Numbered from the stretch's first letter, positions 45,756 to 60,342 are shown. The stretch is 64,000 bases of DNA from Papilionanthe hookeriana x Papilionanthe teres (GCA_022702705.1 CM040428.1:96172805-96236804), one strand, 5' to 3'. Program-made: numbers and translations. The notes: generated by a model from the sequence alone, not told the origin.

Positions 45756-48700
45756 TTAGTTTGACCAAATTTTACGGATTTTGTGTTTAGGTTGACCAAA
45801 TGGTCCATTTTGACAAATTTGCAGTTTGGCTTGACCAAATGGTTCAATTTGACTAAGTTTGACCAATGTTAACCATTTTGACCAGGGTTGACGAATTTAA
45901 CCAAAGTTGACGAATTTGACCAAAGTTGACGAGTTTGATCAAATTTGACCAATTTAGTCAATTGGATGTCTGTATTGACCAAATGGTTATTGTGGTAACT
46001 ATTAGGTCATTATAACCAAAGTTTGACCTGTTAGGTCAAGGTTGACCTTGTGGTCAATGTGGTGGTCATTGAGTCCAAAATTGACAATTTTGACAAAGTT
46101 TGACTAATTTGACAAAAGAAGACCAGTTTGACCTAATTTGACCAATTTAGTGATTAGGTTGACCAAGGGGTCCATTTTGACCAATTTGGTTTCTAGGTTG
46201 ACCAAATGGTTCAATTTGACCAACTTTGACCAAACTTGACTATTTTGACTAAGGTTGAGGAATTTAATTAAAGTTGACCAGTTTTACCAAATTAATCAAT
46301 TGGGCCAATTAGACGTCTGTAATGGCCAAATGGTTATTATGGTGACTATTAGGTCGTTTTAACAAAATTTTGACTGGTTAAATCAAGGGTTAACCTGATG
46401 GACAATGTGATGGTCATTAGGTCAAAAATTGACCACTGTGACCAGGTTTTAAGTTGAGTAAATTTTTTATTTTAACAAATTTGGTGTCTGGGTTTACCAA
46501 ATGGTTCAATTTGACCATGTTTGACCAATGTTGACCATTTTAACCAGGTATATCAATTTGACCAAAGTAGACCAGTTTGACTAAATTTGACTAATTTGGT
46601 CAATTGGATGTCTGTATTGACCAAATGATCATTTTTATAACTATTGGGTCATTTTAATTAAAGTTTGACTAGTTAGGTCAAAGTTGACCGGATGGTCATT
46701 GTGGTAGTCATATGGTCTAAAATTGATCATTTTAACCATGTTTGATTATTTGACCAAAGTTGACCAATTTGATTAAATTTGACCAAACTAGTGTTTAGGT
46801 GGACCTAATGGTCTATTTGGCTTTTTTGGTGTTTAGGTTGATCAAATGGTTCAATTTGACCATTTTTTACCAAAGCTAAACATTTTGACCAGGGTTGATT
46901 GATTTAACTAAAGTTGTCCAGTTTGACCAAATTTGACCAAAGTTGACCAATCGTATATTTGTGTTGACCAAGTGGTTATTTTGGTAACTATTAGGTGATT
47001 TTAACAAAAGTTTCACCAGTTAGGTCAGGGTTTGGTTTAGTGGTTAATGTGGTGGGTATTGGGTCCAAAATTAACTATTTTAACCAAGTTTGAGTAATTT
47101 TACCAAAGTTAACCAATTTGACCAATTTAGTGTTCAGGTTAACCAAATGGTCCATTTTGGCAAATTTGGTGCCTAGGTTGGCCCAATGGTTCAATTTGAG
47201 AAGTTTGACTAAAGTAAACCATTTTGACCAGGGTTGACCAATTTGACTAAAGTTGATAAATTTGACCAAATTCGATAAATTTGGTCAATTGGATATCTGT
47301 TTTTACCAAAGGTTACTATCGTAACTATTTTGTCATTTTAACCAAAGTTTGACCAGTTAGGTCAAGGGTTGACCTGGTGGTCAACGTGGTGGTCATTGGG
47401 TCCAGAATTGACTATTTCGACCAAGTTTAACTTATTGATGAAAGTTGATCAGTCTGACCAAATTTGACCGATTTAGTGTTTAGGCTGACCAATATGGTGT
47501 TTGGGTTGACCAAACAGTTCAATTTGACCAAGTTTAACTAAAGTTAATAAATTTGACCAGGGTTGACTAATTTGACCAATGTTGAACAGTTTAACCAAAT
47601 TTGAACATTTGGATCAATTAAATGTCTGTATTGATCAAATAGTTTTTATGGTAACTATTAGGTCATTTTAACCAAATTTTGACCAGCTAGGTCATGTTTG
47701 CCTTGTGGTCAATGTGGTGGTCTTTAGGTCCAAAATTGACTCTTTTGACCAAGTTTGACTAATTTGACCAAAGTTGACCAGTTTGACCAGACTCAACTAA
47801 ATTAGTATTTAGTTTAACCCAATGGTTCATTTTGACCAATTTGGTGTCTAGGTTGACCAAATGGTTCAATTTGACCAAGTTTGACCAAAGTTAACCATTT
47901 TGACTAGGGTTGACCAATTTGATTAAAGTTGACCAATTTGACCAAATTTGACCAATTGAGTCAATTGAATGTTTGAATTGACCAAATGGTTATTGTGTTA
48001 ACTATTAGGTCATTTTAACCAATGTTTGACCTATTATGTCAAAGGTTAACCTGGTCGTCAAATTGATGGTCATTGCGTCCAAAATTGACTATTTCGACCA
48101 AGTTAGACTAATTTGACCAAAGTTGACCAGTTTGACCAAATTTGACCAATTTAGAGTTTAGGTTGAACAAATGGTCCATTTTGACCAATTTGGTGTCTAG
48201 GTTGACCAAATTATTCAATTTGACCAAGTTTGACCAAAGTTGACAATCTTAACCAGAGTTGACCAATTTGACTAAAGTTGACTAGTTTGACCAAATTTGA
48301 CCAATTGAGTGCATTGGATGTCTGTATTGACCAAATGGTTAATGTGCAAACTATTAGATCATTTTAAACAAAGTTTGACCAGCTAGGTCAAGGTTTGACA
48401 TGGTGATCAATGTGATGGTCATTGGGTCCAAAATTGACAAATTTGACCAAGTTTGACTAAATTGACCAATGTTAACCCTTTTAACCAAATTTAGCCGATT
48501 TAGTGTTTAGGTTAACCAAATGGTCAATTTTGACCAAATTAGTATCTGTGTTGACCAAGTGGTTAACTTTGACCATGTTTGACTAAAGTTTACCATTTTG
48601 ACTAGGGTTGACCAATTTGACAAATGTTGACCAATTTGACCAAATTTGACCAATTTGGTCAATCAGATGTCTGTATTGAGCAAATGGTTATTATGGTAAC

Positions 48701-49040
48701 TATTAGGTCATTTTAACCAAAGCTTGACTAGTTAGGTCAATGGTTAACCTTGTGGTTAATGTGGTGGTCATTGGGTCTAAAATTGACCATTTTGACCAAG
48801 TTTGACTAATTTGACCAAATTTGACCAACTTTGACCAATTTAGTGTTTAAGATGACCAATGGCCCATTTCAAACAATTTGGTGTATGGGTTGACCAAATG
48901 GTTCAATTTGATCAAGTTTTAACAAAGTTAACCATTTTTTCTAGGATTGACCAATTTGACCAAAGCTGATGAGTTTGAACGAATTTGACCAAAGTTGACC
49001 AGTTAGATGTCAGTATTATCTAAATGGTTAATATGGTAAC
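45756..49040. repeat. TTGACC satellite, right block part 1
   Basis: Units of about 326-350 bp, marked by GGTGGTCATTGGGTCC or variants near 46063, 46409, 46705, 47062, 47388, 47718, 48066, 48415 and 48764. Each unit also has TGGATGTCTGTATTGACC and TTAGTGTTTAGGTTGACC. No genes. Confidence 0.93.
49036..49040. repeat. Target-site duplication of solo LTR, left copy (GTAAC)
   Basis: GTAAC, compared with ATAAT at 50949-50953, differs by two transitions. Removing the insertion restores the GGTAACGATTAGGTCATT phase common in this satellite. Confidence 0.6.
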
Positions 49041-49268
49041 TGATACACCTAAAAGTGTACTACATTTTATGCCATATGTTATAGTGATATTGCACTTTAA
49101 AGGTATGTTTTCTTGTGTTTTTGGTTGCAGGTGCATAAAATTGAAGAATTTGGAGTAATTTGAGCAAAAGGAACAAAAAAGGAAAATGGAGCATACCGGA
49201 GCAAAATAGGTCAAACCAGAGCATACCCAGCTAAACTGGTTGAATTAGACACTTATGTACTTGTTTTT

Positions 49269-49370
49269 GGCGCTTAAACACCAAATTTGGCGCTTAAGAT
49301 CCAAATTTGGCGCTTAGCCGCCAGACACTGGTGCTTAAGTGCCAATCCAATGGCGCTTAGGCGCTAGTGA
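49269..49370. repeat. GGCGCTTA array in solo LTR
   Basis: About five units of TGGCGCTTAnnnnCCAAATT and GGCGCTTAGGCGCTAG, at the same place relative to TATA as the GGCGCC array of A1 but with a different sequence. Confidence 0.88.
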
Positions 49371-49615
49371 TAGTTTCAGGCGTAATTTCTTCAATATAAC
49401 TCGGATTTTGACAATTTTTGATGTGTTGCGAAGCTTATTTTGATGGTCATTCATTGGAAATGGTAAAATTGGCTTTCTAGAATAGTTGTGGGTGGTTATG
49501 AGAAGTTATTATTGAACATATGTGTCTTTTAGATTGAAGCGGCACTTGAGGCACTTTTTGGAAGATTCGTTGAAATTGGACTATTTTGAAGAGGCACTTA
49601 AGCATCTCTAGGGAT

Positions 49616-49624
49616 ATTATAAAT
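49616..49624 (+). promoter_or_regulatory. TATA box of solo LTR
   Basis: ATTATAAATAT, after AAGAGGCACTTAAGCATCTC, as in A1 and A2. Confidence 0.65.
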
Positions 49625-50948
49625 ATGGATTTGAGATAGTTTAAGAATGCTCTTGAAATCTCTTGACTCTTGAGAGGAAGAAGATTTAGAGAAGGGAGAG
49701 GAACTATTAGAAAGAAGAAGACTTAGAGGAAAAGAAGATCACTTGGGCGTGATCCCCAAGTGGAGCGACAAGGAGAGAGAGAAAGAGAGAGTGTGAAAAT
49801 TTCTTCTTTTCTTTTCACTTTGTTCATGGAAAGGATTGCAAGAAGATTACTTTTTCTATACAAGGAGAGTTTGATTTTCATTAGAGATAAGTATTTTCAT
49901 TGTATTTTGATTTGAATTTAGTAGTTTGTTGTGTAGTATTAAATACTTGTGCAATGAAAAGTTCTTATTGTTTCTCTATGTGTAGTGAGTAGTTTTCTTT
50001 ACTCTTTCCTCTTATAATGAATTAGTATGCATGTGTAGGATATAAAATTGAGTAGAGTTAGAATATATTGTGATAATTTTACTTTGATCTTCTTTTACAT
50101 GTAAACTTGATCAACTTGCATGTTAAAATCAATTGTGAGAACATGTAAGAACCAATGCAGTATTGTCTCAGTCTGCTATTGGTAAGAATCACATGATATT
50201 ATATGGTTGAAAATGTCTTCCATATAATTGACTTCAAATAAATAGTGAGATATGCATGTTTAAGAGGTGTAGAATTGGAGGACTTTAGGGTGACAGATTA
50301 AAGCCCCTAATTTGGTTTGAAGTGAAAATTTTTTTTATGAGATGTTATCCCCCGGGTGGAGGGAGAAGAGAGAACTGTAGAGTGAGAGCTTGTATCTTCC
50401 TTGCCTAACCCATCTACAAAATTTCAAATCTTCAAATTAACTTATTTTCTTTATAAAACCAAGTAAGGGTAAAGAATATAATTGCTCTTATTTGTCACAA
50501 TCTCTCTCGATACTTGTTTTATTTTTACACATGTCACTAATTTCATTGCATGGGGAAGAGTACTTTTAATATATATAAAACCCACTTTCTGGTTTTCACT
50601 AAATATTTTAGTTAGTAGTAGAAGTAGTATTGTAGTGATAATTGTATTATATAATCAAAACAAGACTTTTATCGACCTTCCTAGCTAAGGCGTGTTATTG
50701 TAAACTAGAACTTCTCTTGAAAGCCACTGTGATTAACTGCGATCTCCGTGGGATCGGTATTTAGGGCTTAATCAGAAAGCTCTATATTACTTGATAACAA
50801 TACCTATACTTGCATAGAATCCCTTTAAAGATATCAGTTAAACTCTCATTTGCATCGGCATCAAGTTTTTAGCGTCGTTGTAAAGAAAGAGATATAATTG
50901 AAAAGAAATATAAAGTATAAAAAATGTAAGCATAAATATCTAGGATCA

Positions 50949-53900
50949 ATAATGATTAGATCATTTTAACCAAATTTTGACCAGTTAGTTCAAGGGTTGA
51001 CCTGGAAGTCAATGTGGCAGTCATTGGGTCCAAAATTGATCATTTTGACTAAGTTTGACTAATTTAACCAAAGTTGACCGGTTTGACCAAATTTAACTAA
51101 TTTAGTGTTTAGGTTGACCAAATGGTCTATTTTGACCAATTTAGTGTTTGGGTTGCCTAAATGGTTTAATTTGACCAAGTTTGACGAAAGTTAATCACTT
51201 TGACTAGTGTTGACCAATTTGACAAAAGTTGACCAGTTTGACCAAATTTAACCCATTTGTTCAATTGGATGTCTGTATTGACCAAATGGTTATTGTGTTA
51301 ACTATTAAATCATTTTAACCAAAGTTTGACTAGTTAGATTAAGGGTTGACCTGGTGGTCATTGGGTCCAAAATTGACCATTTTGACCAAGTTTGACTAAT
51401 TTGACAAAAGTTAGTTATTTTGACCAAATTTTACTAATCTAGTGTTTAGCTTGACCAAATGATCCATTTTGACTATTTGGTGTTCAAGTTGACCAAATGG
51501 TTCAATTTGACCAAGTTTGACCATATCTGACCATTTTAACTAAGGTTGACCAATTTGACCAAAGTTGACCAGTTAGACAAAATTTCACCAATTAGGTCAA
51601 TTGGATGTCTGTATTGACCAAATGGTTACTTTGGTAAGCATTATGTCATTTTAACCAAAGTTTGACTAGATAGGTCAAAGGTTAACCTGGTGATCAATGT
51701 GGTGGTCATTTGGTCCAAAATTCATAATTTTGAACAAGTTTAAGTAATTTGACCAAAATCGACCACTTTGACCAAATTTGAATAATTTAGTATTTAAGTA
51801 TACCAAATTGTCCATTTTGACCAATTTGGTGCCTAGGTTGACCAATGAAATTATTCAGTTTGACCAAGTTTAACAAAAGTTGACCATATTGACCAGGGTT
51901 GACCAATTTGACCAGCTGGGTCAAGTGAATGTCTATATTGACCAAAGGGTTATTGTGTTAAGGATTAGGTCATTTTAACCAAAATTTGACCAGTTAGGTC
52001 AAGGGTTGAACTGATGGTCAATGTGGTGGTCATTGGGTTAAAAATTGGCCATTTTAATCAAGTTTGACTAATTTGATCAAAGTTGACCAGTTCGACAAAA
52101 TTTGACCAATTTAGTGTTTAGGTTGACCAAATAATCCATTTTGACCAATTTGGTGTCTAGGTTGATCAAATGGTTCAATTTGACTAGGTTTGAGCAAAGT
52201 TAACCATTTTGACCAAGGTTGACCAATTTGACAAAAGTAGACCAGTTTGACGAAATTTGGTCAATTGAATGTCTGTATTGATCAAATAGTTATTGTCGTA
52301 ACTATTAGTTCATTTGAACCAAAGTTTGACCAGTTAGGTCAAGGGTTGATCTGGTGATCAATGTGGTGGTCATTGGGTCAAAAATTGACCATTTTGACCA
52401 AGTTTTTAGTTGAAGAAAGAGTTCATTATGATCAATTTGGTGTTTGGGTTGACCAAATGGTTCAATTTAACCAAGTTTGACCAAAGTTGATCACTTTGAC
52501 AAAATTTGACCAATTGGGTAAATTGGATGCCTGTACTGACCAAATGGTCATTTTTGTAATAGCTCATTTTAACTAAAGTTTGACAAGTTAGGTCAAAGGT
52601 TGGCTTGGTGGTCAATGTGGTGGTCATATGGTCCAAAATTGACCATTTTGACTAAGTTTGACTAATTTGACCAAAGTTGACAAGTTTGACCAGGCTCGAC
52701 CAATTTAGTGTTTAGGTTAACCAAATGGTTCATCTTGATCAATTTGGTGTATATGTTAACCAAATGATTCAATTTGACCAAGTTTGACCTAGGTTAACCA
52801 TTTTGACCAGGGTTGACCAATTTGATCAAAGTTGACCTGTTTGACCAAATTTGACCAATTGGGTCAATTGAATGTTTGCATTGACAAAATGGTTATTGTG
52901 GCATCTATTAGGTCATTTTAACCAAAGTTTGATCGGTTATGCAAAAGGTTAACCTGATCATTAAATTTGTGGTCATTGGGTCCAAAATTGACCATTTTGA
53001 CCAAGTTAGACTAATTTAACTGAAGTTGATGAGTTTGATCAAATTTGACCAATTTAGTGTTTAAGTTGAACAAATGGTCCATTTTGACAAATTTGGTTTA
53101 TGGGTTGACCAAATGGTTCAATTTGACCAAGTTTGACCAATCATAACAATCTTGACCACGGTTGACCAATTTGACCAGTTTGACCAAATTTAACCAATTG
53201 AGTGCATTGGATGTCTGTATTGACCAAATGATTAATGTAGAAACTATTAGATCATTTTAACCAAAGTTTGACCAATTAGGTCAAGGGTTGACTTGGTGAT
53301 CAATACCATGGTCATGAGTCCAAAATTGACAATTTAGACCAAGTTTCACTAAATTGACCAATGTTGACCTCTTTGACCAATTTGACCAATTTAGTGTTTA
53401 AGTTGACCAAATGGTTTATCTTAACTAATTTGGTGTTTGTGTTGACCAAATGGTTCAATTTGACCAAGTTTGACTACAGTTAACCATTTTGAATAGGGTT
53501 GACCAATTTGACAAAAGTTGACCACTTTGACCAAATTTGACTAATTTGGTCAATCTGATGTTTGTATTGAGTGAATGGTTATTGTGGTAACTATTAGGTC
53601 AGTTTAACCAAAGTTTGACTAGTTAGGCCAATGGTTGATCTAGAGGTCAATGTGGTGGTCATTGAGTCCAAAATGTACCTTTTTGACCAAGCTGGACTAA
53701 TTTGAACAAAGTTGACCAGTTTGACCAACTTTGACCAATTTAGTGTTTAAGTTAACCAAATGGCTCATTTTGACCTATTTGGTGTCTATGTTGACCAAAT
53801 AGTTCAATTTGACCCAGTTTGACCAAAGTTAACCATTTTGTCTAGGGTTGACTAATTTCACCAAAGTTGATGAGTTTGACCACATTTGACCAAAGTTGAC

Positions 53901-56900
53901 CTGTTGAATGTCAGTGTTATCTAAATGGTTAATTTTGGTAATCATTAGGTCATTTTAACCAAAGTTTGACAAGTTAGGTCAAGGTTTGACCTGGAAGTCA
54001 GTGTGGTGGTCATTGGGTCCAAAATTAACAATTTTGACCCAATCTGACTAATTTGACCAAATTTGACCAGTTTGACGAAGTTAGTCTCTGGGTTGTCCAA
54101 ATGGTTCAATTGGACCAAGTTGGATCAAAGTTAACCACTTTGACCGGTGTTGGCCAATTTGACAAAAGTTGCCCAGTTTGACCAAATTTGACTAATTTGA
54201 TCAATTGGATGTCTGTATTGACCAAATGATTATTGTGATAACTATTAGGTCTTTTTAACCAAAGTTTGACAGTTAGATCAAAGGTTGACCTGGTGGTCAT
54301 TGGGTCAAAAATTGACAATTTTGACCATGTTTGACTAATTTGACAAAGGTTGATTATTTTGACCAAATTTAACCAATCTAGTGTTTAGCTTGACCAAATG
54401 ATAAATTTTGACCAATTTGGTGTCCGGGTTGACAAAATGATTCAATTTGACCAAGTTTGACCAAACTTAACCATTTTGTCCTGGGTTGACCAATTTGACC
54501 AAAGTTGTTCTGTTTGACCAAATTTCACCAATTGGGTCGATTGGATGTCTCTACTGACCAAATGGTTACTATGGTAAGTATTAGGTCATTCTCACCAAAG
54601 TCTAACCAATTAGGTCAAGGCTTAACCTGATGATCAATGTGGTGGTCATTCGGTCCAAAATTGACAGCTTTGACCAAATTTGACTAATCCGACCAAAGTT
54701 AACCAGTTTGACCAAATTTGAACAATTTAGTGTATAAGTTGACCAAATTGTCCATTTTAACCAATATGATGTTTTGGTTGACCAAATTCTTCAATAAGAC
54801 CAAGTTTAACCGAAGTTGACGAAATTGATCAGGGTTGACTAATTTGACAAAATTTGACCAGTTGGGTCAATTGAAAGTCTGTATTGACCAAATGGTTATT
54901 GTGTTAATGATTAGGTCATTTTAACCAAAGTTTAACCAGTTAGGTCAAGGGTTGACCTGTTGGTCAATGTGGTGGTCATGGGGTCCAAAATTGACCATTT
55001 TGACCAAGTTTGACTAATTTGACCAAATTTGATCAGTCTGACCAAATTTGACCAATTTTGCGTTTAGCTTGACCAAATGGTCCATTTTGAAAAATTTGGA
55101 GTCTGGGTTGACCAAATGGTTCAATTTGACCAAGTTTCACTAAAGTTAACCATGTTGACCAGGGTTGACCAATTTGTTCAAAGTTGACGAGTTTTACAAA
55201 TTTAACCAATTTGGCCAATTAGATATCTGCATTGACCAAGCTGTTACTGTGGTAACTATTAGGTCATTTTAACCAAATTTTGACCAATTATGTAAAGGGT
55301 TGACTTAGTGGTCAATGTGGTGGTCATTGGGTCCAAAATTGACCATTTTGACCAAGTTTGACTAATTTGACAAAAGTTGATTAGTTTGACCAGATTTGAC
55401 CAAATTATTGTTTAAGTTGACAAAATTGTCCATTTTGATCAATTTGGTGTTTGGGTTGACCAAATTGTTAAATTTGACCAAGTTTAACCAAATTTGACCC
55501 AATTTATCAAGGTTGACCAATTTAACCAAAATTGACCGGTTTGACCAAATTTGACCAACTAGGTCAAGTGAATGTTTGTATTGACCAAATGGTTATTGTG
55601 TTAACGATTAGGTCATTCTAACCAAAGTTTGACCAATTAGGTCAAGGATTGACCTGGTGGTCAACGTGGTGGTCAATGGGTCCTAAATTGGCCATTTTGA
55701 CCAGGTTTTAAGTTGAATAAACAATTCATTTTGACCAATTTGGTGTCTGGGTTGACCGAATTGTTCAATTTAACCATGTTTAACCAAATTTGACCATTTT
55801 GACCATGGTAGACCAATTTGACCAAAGTTTACCTGTTTGAATAAATTTGACCAATTAGGTCAATTGAATATCTCTATTGACCAAATGGTTATTGTTGTAA
55901 CTATTAGGTCATTTTAAAAAAAGTTTGACTAGTTAGGTTAAGCGTTGACCTGGTGGTCAATGTGGTGGTCATATGGTCCAAAATTCACCATTTTAACCAA
56001 GTTAGACTGTTTGACCAATGTTGACCAACTTTACCAAATTTGACCAAACTAGTGTTTAGGTGGACCAAACGATCCATTTGACTGATTTGGTGTTTGGGTT
56101 GACCAAATGGTTCTATTTGACCATATTTGATAAAAGCTAAACATTTTGACCAAGGTTGACCAATTTGGCTAAAGTTGACAAGTTTAACCAAATTTGACCA
56201 AAGTTTACAAGTTTTATATCTGTGTTGACCAAGTGATTTTTTGTGGTAACTATTAGGTGATTTTAACCAAAGTTTCACCAGTTAGGTCAGGGGTTGACCT
56301 GGTGGTCAATAAGGTAATCGCTGGGTCTAAAATTAACCATTTTGACCAAGTTTGAGTAATTTGACCAAAGTTGACCAATTTAACCAAATTTGACCAATTT
56401 AGTATTTAGGTAAACCAATGGTCCATTTTGACCAATTTGGTTTCTAGTTTGACCCATTGATTCAATTTGACCATGTTTGACCAAAGTCAACTGTTTTGAC
56501 CAGGGTTGACTAATTTGACAAAAGTTGACGAATTTGAATTCGACCATTTTGGTCAATAGATGTCTGTTTTGACAAAATGGTTATTGTGGTAACTATTATG
56601 TCATTTTAACCAAAGTTTGACCAGTTAGGTCAAGGGTTGACCTGGTGGTCAACGTGGTGGTCATTGGGTCCAGAATTGACCATTTTGACCAAGATTGACT
56701 TATTTGATGAAAGTTGACCAGTTTGACCAATTTAGTGTTTAGGCTGACAGAATGATCCATTTCGACCAATCTGGTGTGTAGGTTAACCCAATGGTTCAAT
56801 TTGACCAAGTTTGACTAAAATTAACCATTTTGAATAGGGTTGACCAATTTGACCAAAGTTGATCAGTTTGACAAGTTTAACAATTTGGGTCAATTAAATG

Positions 56901-59900
56901 TCTGTGTTGACCAAATAGTTATTGTGGTAGCTATTAGGTCATTTTAACTAAAGTTTGACCATTTACATCATGGGTTGACCTGGTGATCAATGTGGTGGTT
57001 ATTGGGTCCAAAATTGACCATTTTGACCAAGCTTGACTATTTTGACAAAAGTTAATTATTTTGACCAAATTTGTCTAATTTAGTGATTAGGTTGACAAAA
57101 TGGTCCATTTTGATCAATTTGGTGTCTAGGTTGAGCAAATGGTTCAATTTAACCATATTCGACCAAACATGACCATTTTGACCAAGGTTGACCAATCTGA
57201 CTAAAGTTGACCAGTTTGACCAAATTTCACCAATTGGGTCAATTGGATGTCTGTATTGACCAAAATGTTATTGTGGTAATTATTAGGTCAATTTAACAAA
57301 AGTTTGACCAATTAAGTCAAGGTTTGGCTCGATGATCAACATGGTGGTCATTGGGTTCAAAATTAACCATTTTGAACAAGTTTGACCAATTTAACCAAAG
57401 TTAAGCAGTACGACTAAATTTGACCAATTTAGTGTTTAGGTTTACCAAATGGGCAATTTTGACCAATTTGGTGTCTGGGTTAGCCAATTGATACAATTTG
57501 GCCAAATTAATCATTTTACTTTGGTGACCCATTTGACTATTGTTGACCTGTTTGACTTAAGTTGACTAGTTAGATGCCTGTATTGAACCAAAGTTTGACC
57601 AGTTAGATCAAGGGTCGACTTGATGGTCAATGTGGTTGTCATTAGGTCCAAAATTAACCTTTTTGATCAAGTTTGACTAATTTGACCAAAGTTGATAAAT
57701 TTGAGCAAAATTGACCAAATTGACCAAAATTGACCAATTTATTGTTTAGATTTACCAAATTATCCTTTTTGACCAATTTGATGCCTGAGTTGAACATATA
57801 GTTCAATTGAACCAGGTTTGACAAAAGTAACCATTTTAACCATGGCTGACCAATTTGACCAAATTTGACCAATTGGGTCAATTGAATGTCTGTTTTGACC
57901 AAATGGTTATTATGGTAACGATTAGGTTATTTTAACAAAAGTTTGAGTAGTTTGATCTAGGGTTTACCTGGTGGTCATTGGGACCAAAACTGACCATTTT
58001 GACTAAGTTTGATTAATTTGAAAAAAGTTGATTAATTTGACCAAATTTGACCAATCTAGTGTTTAGCTTGACCAAATGGTCAATTTTGAGTAAATTGGTG
58101 TCTAGGTTGACCAAATGGTTAAATTTGACCAAGTTTGACCAAACTTCACCATTATAACCAGGGTTGACCAATTTGAACAAAGATGATCAGTTTGACCAAA
58201 TTTCACCAATTAGGTTAATTGGATGTTTGTATTGACCAAATGGTTATTATGGTTAGTATTAGGTCATTTTAACTAAAGTTTGACCAGTTAGGTCTAGGGT
58301 TGACCTAGTGATCAATGTGGTAGTCATTGGGTCCAAAATTGACAATTTTGACCAAGTTTGACTAATTTGACCAAAGTTGACATGTTTAACAAAATTGACC
58401 AATTCAGTGTTTAAGTTAACCAAATTGTCCATTTTGACCAATTTGGTGTCTGGGTTGACCAAATTGTTCAATTTAATCAAGTTTAACCAAAGTTGACCAT
58501 ATTGATCATGGTTGAGCAATTTGACCTAATTTGACTAACTGGGTCATAAGCATGTCTGTATTGACCAAATGGTTATTGTTTTAACGATTAGGTCATTTTA
58601 ACCAAAGTTTGACCAGTTAGGTCAAGTGTTGACCTAGTGGTCAATGTGGTAGTCATTGGGTCTAAAATTAACAATTTTGACCAAGTTTAATAAATTCGAC
58701 CAAAGTTGACCAGTTCGACAAAATTTGACCAATTTAGTGTTTAGGTTGACCAATTGGTTCATTTTGACCAATTTAGTGTTTAGGTTGACCAAATCGTTCA
58801 ATTTGATCAAGTTTTACCAAAGTTAACCTTTTTGACCAAGTTCGACCAATTTGACAAAAGTTGACTAGTTAGACTAATTTTGACCAATTTGGCCAATTGG
58901 ATCTCTTTATTGACCAAATGGTTATTGTCGTAACAATTAGGTCATTTTAACTAAAGTTTGACCAGTAAGGTCAAGGGTTGACCTGATTGTCAATGTGGTG
59001 GTCATTGTTTCCAAAATTGAAAATTTTGACCAAATTTAACTAATTTGGCCAAAGTTGACCAGTTTGACAAAATTTGACCAATATAGAATTTAGATTGAAA
59101 AAGTGATGCATTTTGACCGATTTGGTGTCTGGGTTTGCCAAACGGTTCAATTTGACTAACTTGACCAATGTTGTCCATTTTGACCAGGGTTGACGAATTT
59201 GATCAAAGTTGACCATTTTGACCAAATTTGACCAATTGGGTCAATCAGATGTCTGTATTGACCAAATGGTTATTTATTGTAACTATTAGGTCATTTTAAC
59301 CAAAATTTGACTACATGGGTCAAGGGTTAACCTGGTGGACAATGTGGTGGTCAATAGGTTTAAAATTGGCAATTTTGACCAAGTTTGACAAATTTGACCA
59401 AAGTTGACCAATTCAACCAAATTTGACCAATTTAGTGTTTAGAATGACCAAGTGGTCCATTTTGACCAATTTAGTGTCTGGGTTAACCAAATTGTTAAAT
59501 TTGACCATTTTTAACGATATTTGACTATATTGATCAGGGTTGACCAATTAAACTAAAGTTGACCGGTTTGACCAAATTTGATCAACTGTGACAAGTGAAT
59601 GTCTGTATTGACCAAATGGTAATTGTGTTAACGATTAGGTCATTTTAACCAAAGTTTGACCAGTTAGGTCAAGGGTTGACCTGGTGGTCAACGTGATGGT
59701 CATTTGCTCCAAAACTGACCATTTTGACTAGGTCTTAAGTTGAATAAATAATTCATTTTGACAATTTGGTGTCTGGGCTGACCAAATTGTTCACTTTGAC
59801 TATGTTTGACCAAAGTTGCCCATTTTAACCATGGTAGACCAATTTGACCAAAGTTTTCCAGTTTGCCCAAATTTGACCAATTGGGTCAATTGAATGTCTG

Positions 59901-60342
59901 TATTGACCAAATGGTTATTGTTGTAACTATTAGGTCATTTTAACAAAAGTTTTACCATTTTGGTCAAGGGTTGACCTGGTGGACAATTTGGTGGTCATAT
60001 GGTCCAAAATTGACCATTTTAACTAAGTTAGACTATTTGACCAATGTTAACCAACTTGACGAAATTTGACCAAACTAGTGGTCAGGTGGACCAAATGGTC
60101 CATTTGACTGATCTGGTGTTTGGGTTGACCAAATGGTTCTATTTGACCATATTTGACCAAAGCTAAACATTTTGACAAAAGTTGAACAGTTTGACTAAAA
60201 TTTATGAGTTTGACTAAATTTGACCAAAGTTGAGCAATTATATATATGTGTTGATCAAGTGAATTTTGTGCTAACTATTAGGTGATTTTAACAAAAGTTT
60301 CACCAGTTAGGTCAGTGGTTGACCTGGTGGTCAATGTGGTGG
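50949..60342. repeat. TTGACC satellite, right block part 2
   Basis: About 27 further units of roughly 345 bp. A variant with TTTTAAGTTGAATAAA in place of the usual middle part occurs near 52400, 55705 and 59735 (also 46440), and one with GACCAAACTAGTG near 56040 and 60070 (also 46790), showing a higher-order arrangement. Minus-strand frames of 60-97 codons are repeat translations. Confidence 0.93.

Larger units (their letters stand above)
49041..50948 (+). mobile_element. Solo LTR of an Athila-like element (1.9 kb)
   Basis: It runs from TGATACACC to CTAGGATCA and is flanked by satellite on both sides, with no internal region. It shares with the A1 and A2 LTRs the block before TATA (TTTTGAAGAGGCACTTAAGCA), TGACAGATTAAA, GGGTAAAGAAT, CGTGGGATCGGTAT and TACTTGATAACAATACC. 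A PBS-like copy (TAGCGTCGTTG at 50870) lies 85 bp before its end. Such singles normally arise by recombination between the two LTRs of an element. The frame 50482-50688 is not a gene. Confidence 0.88.
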
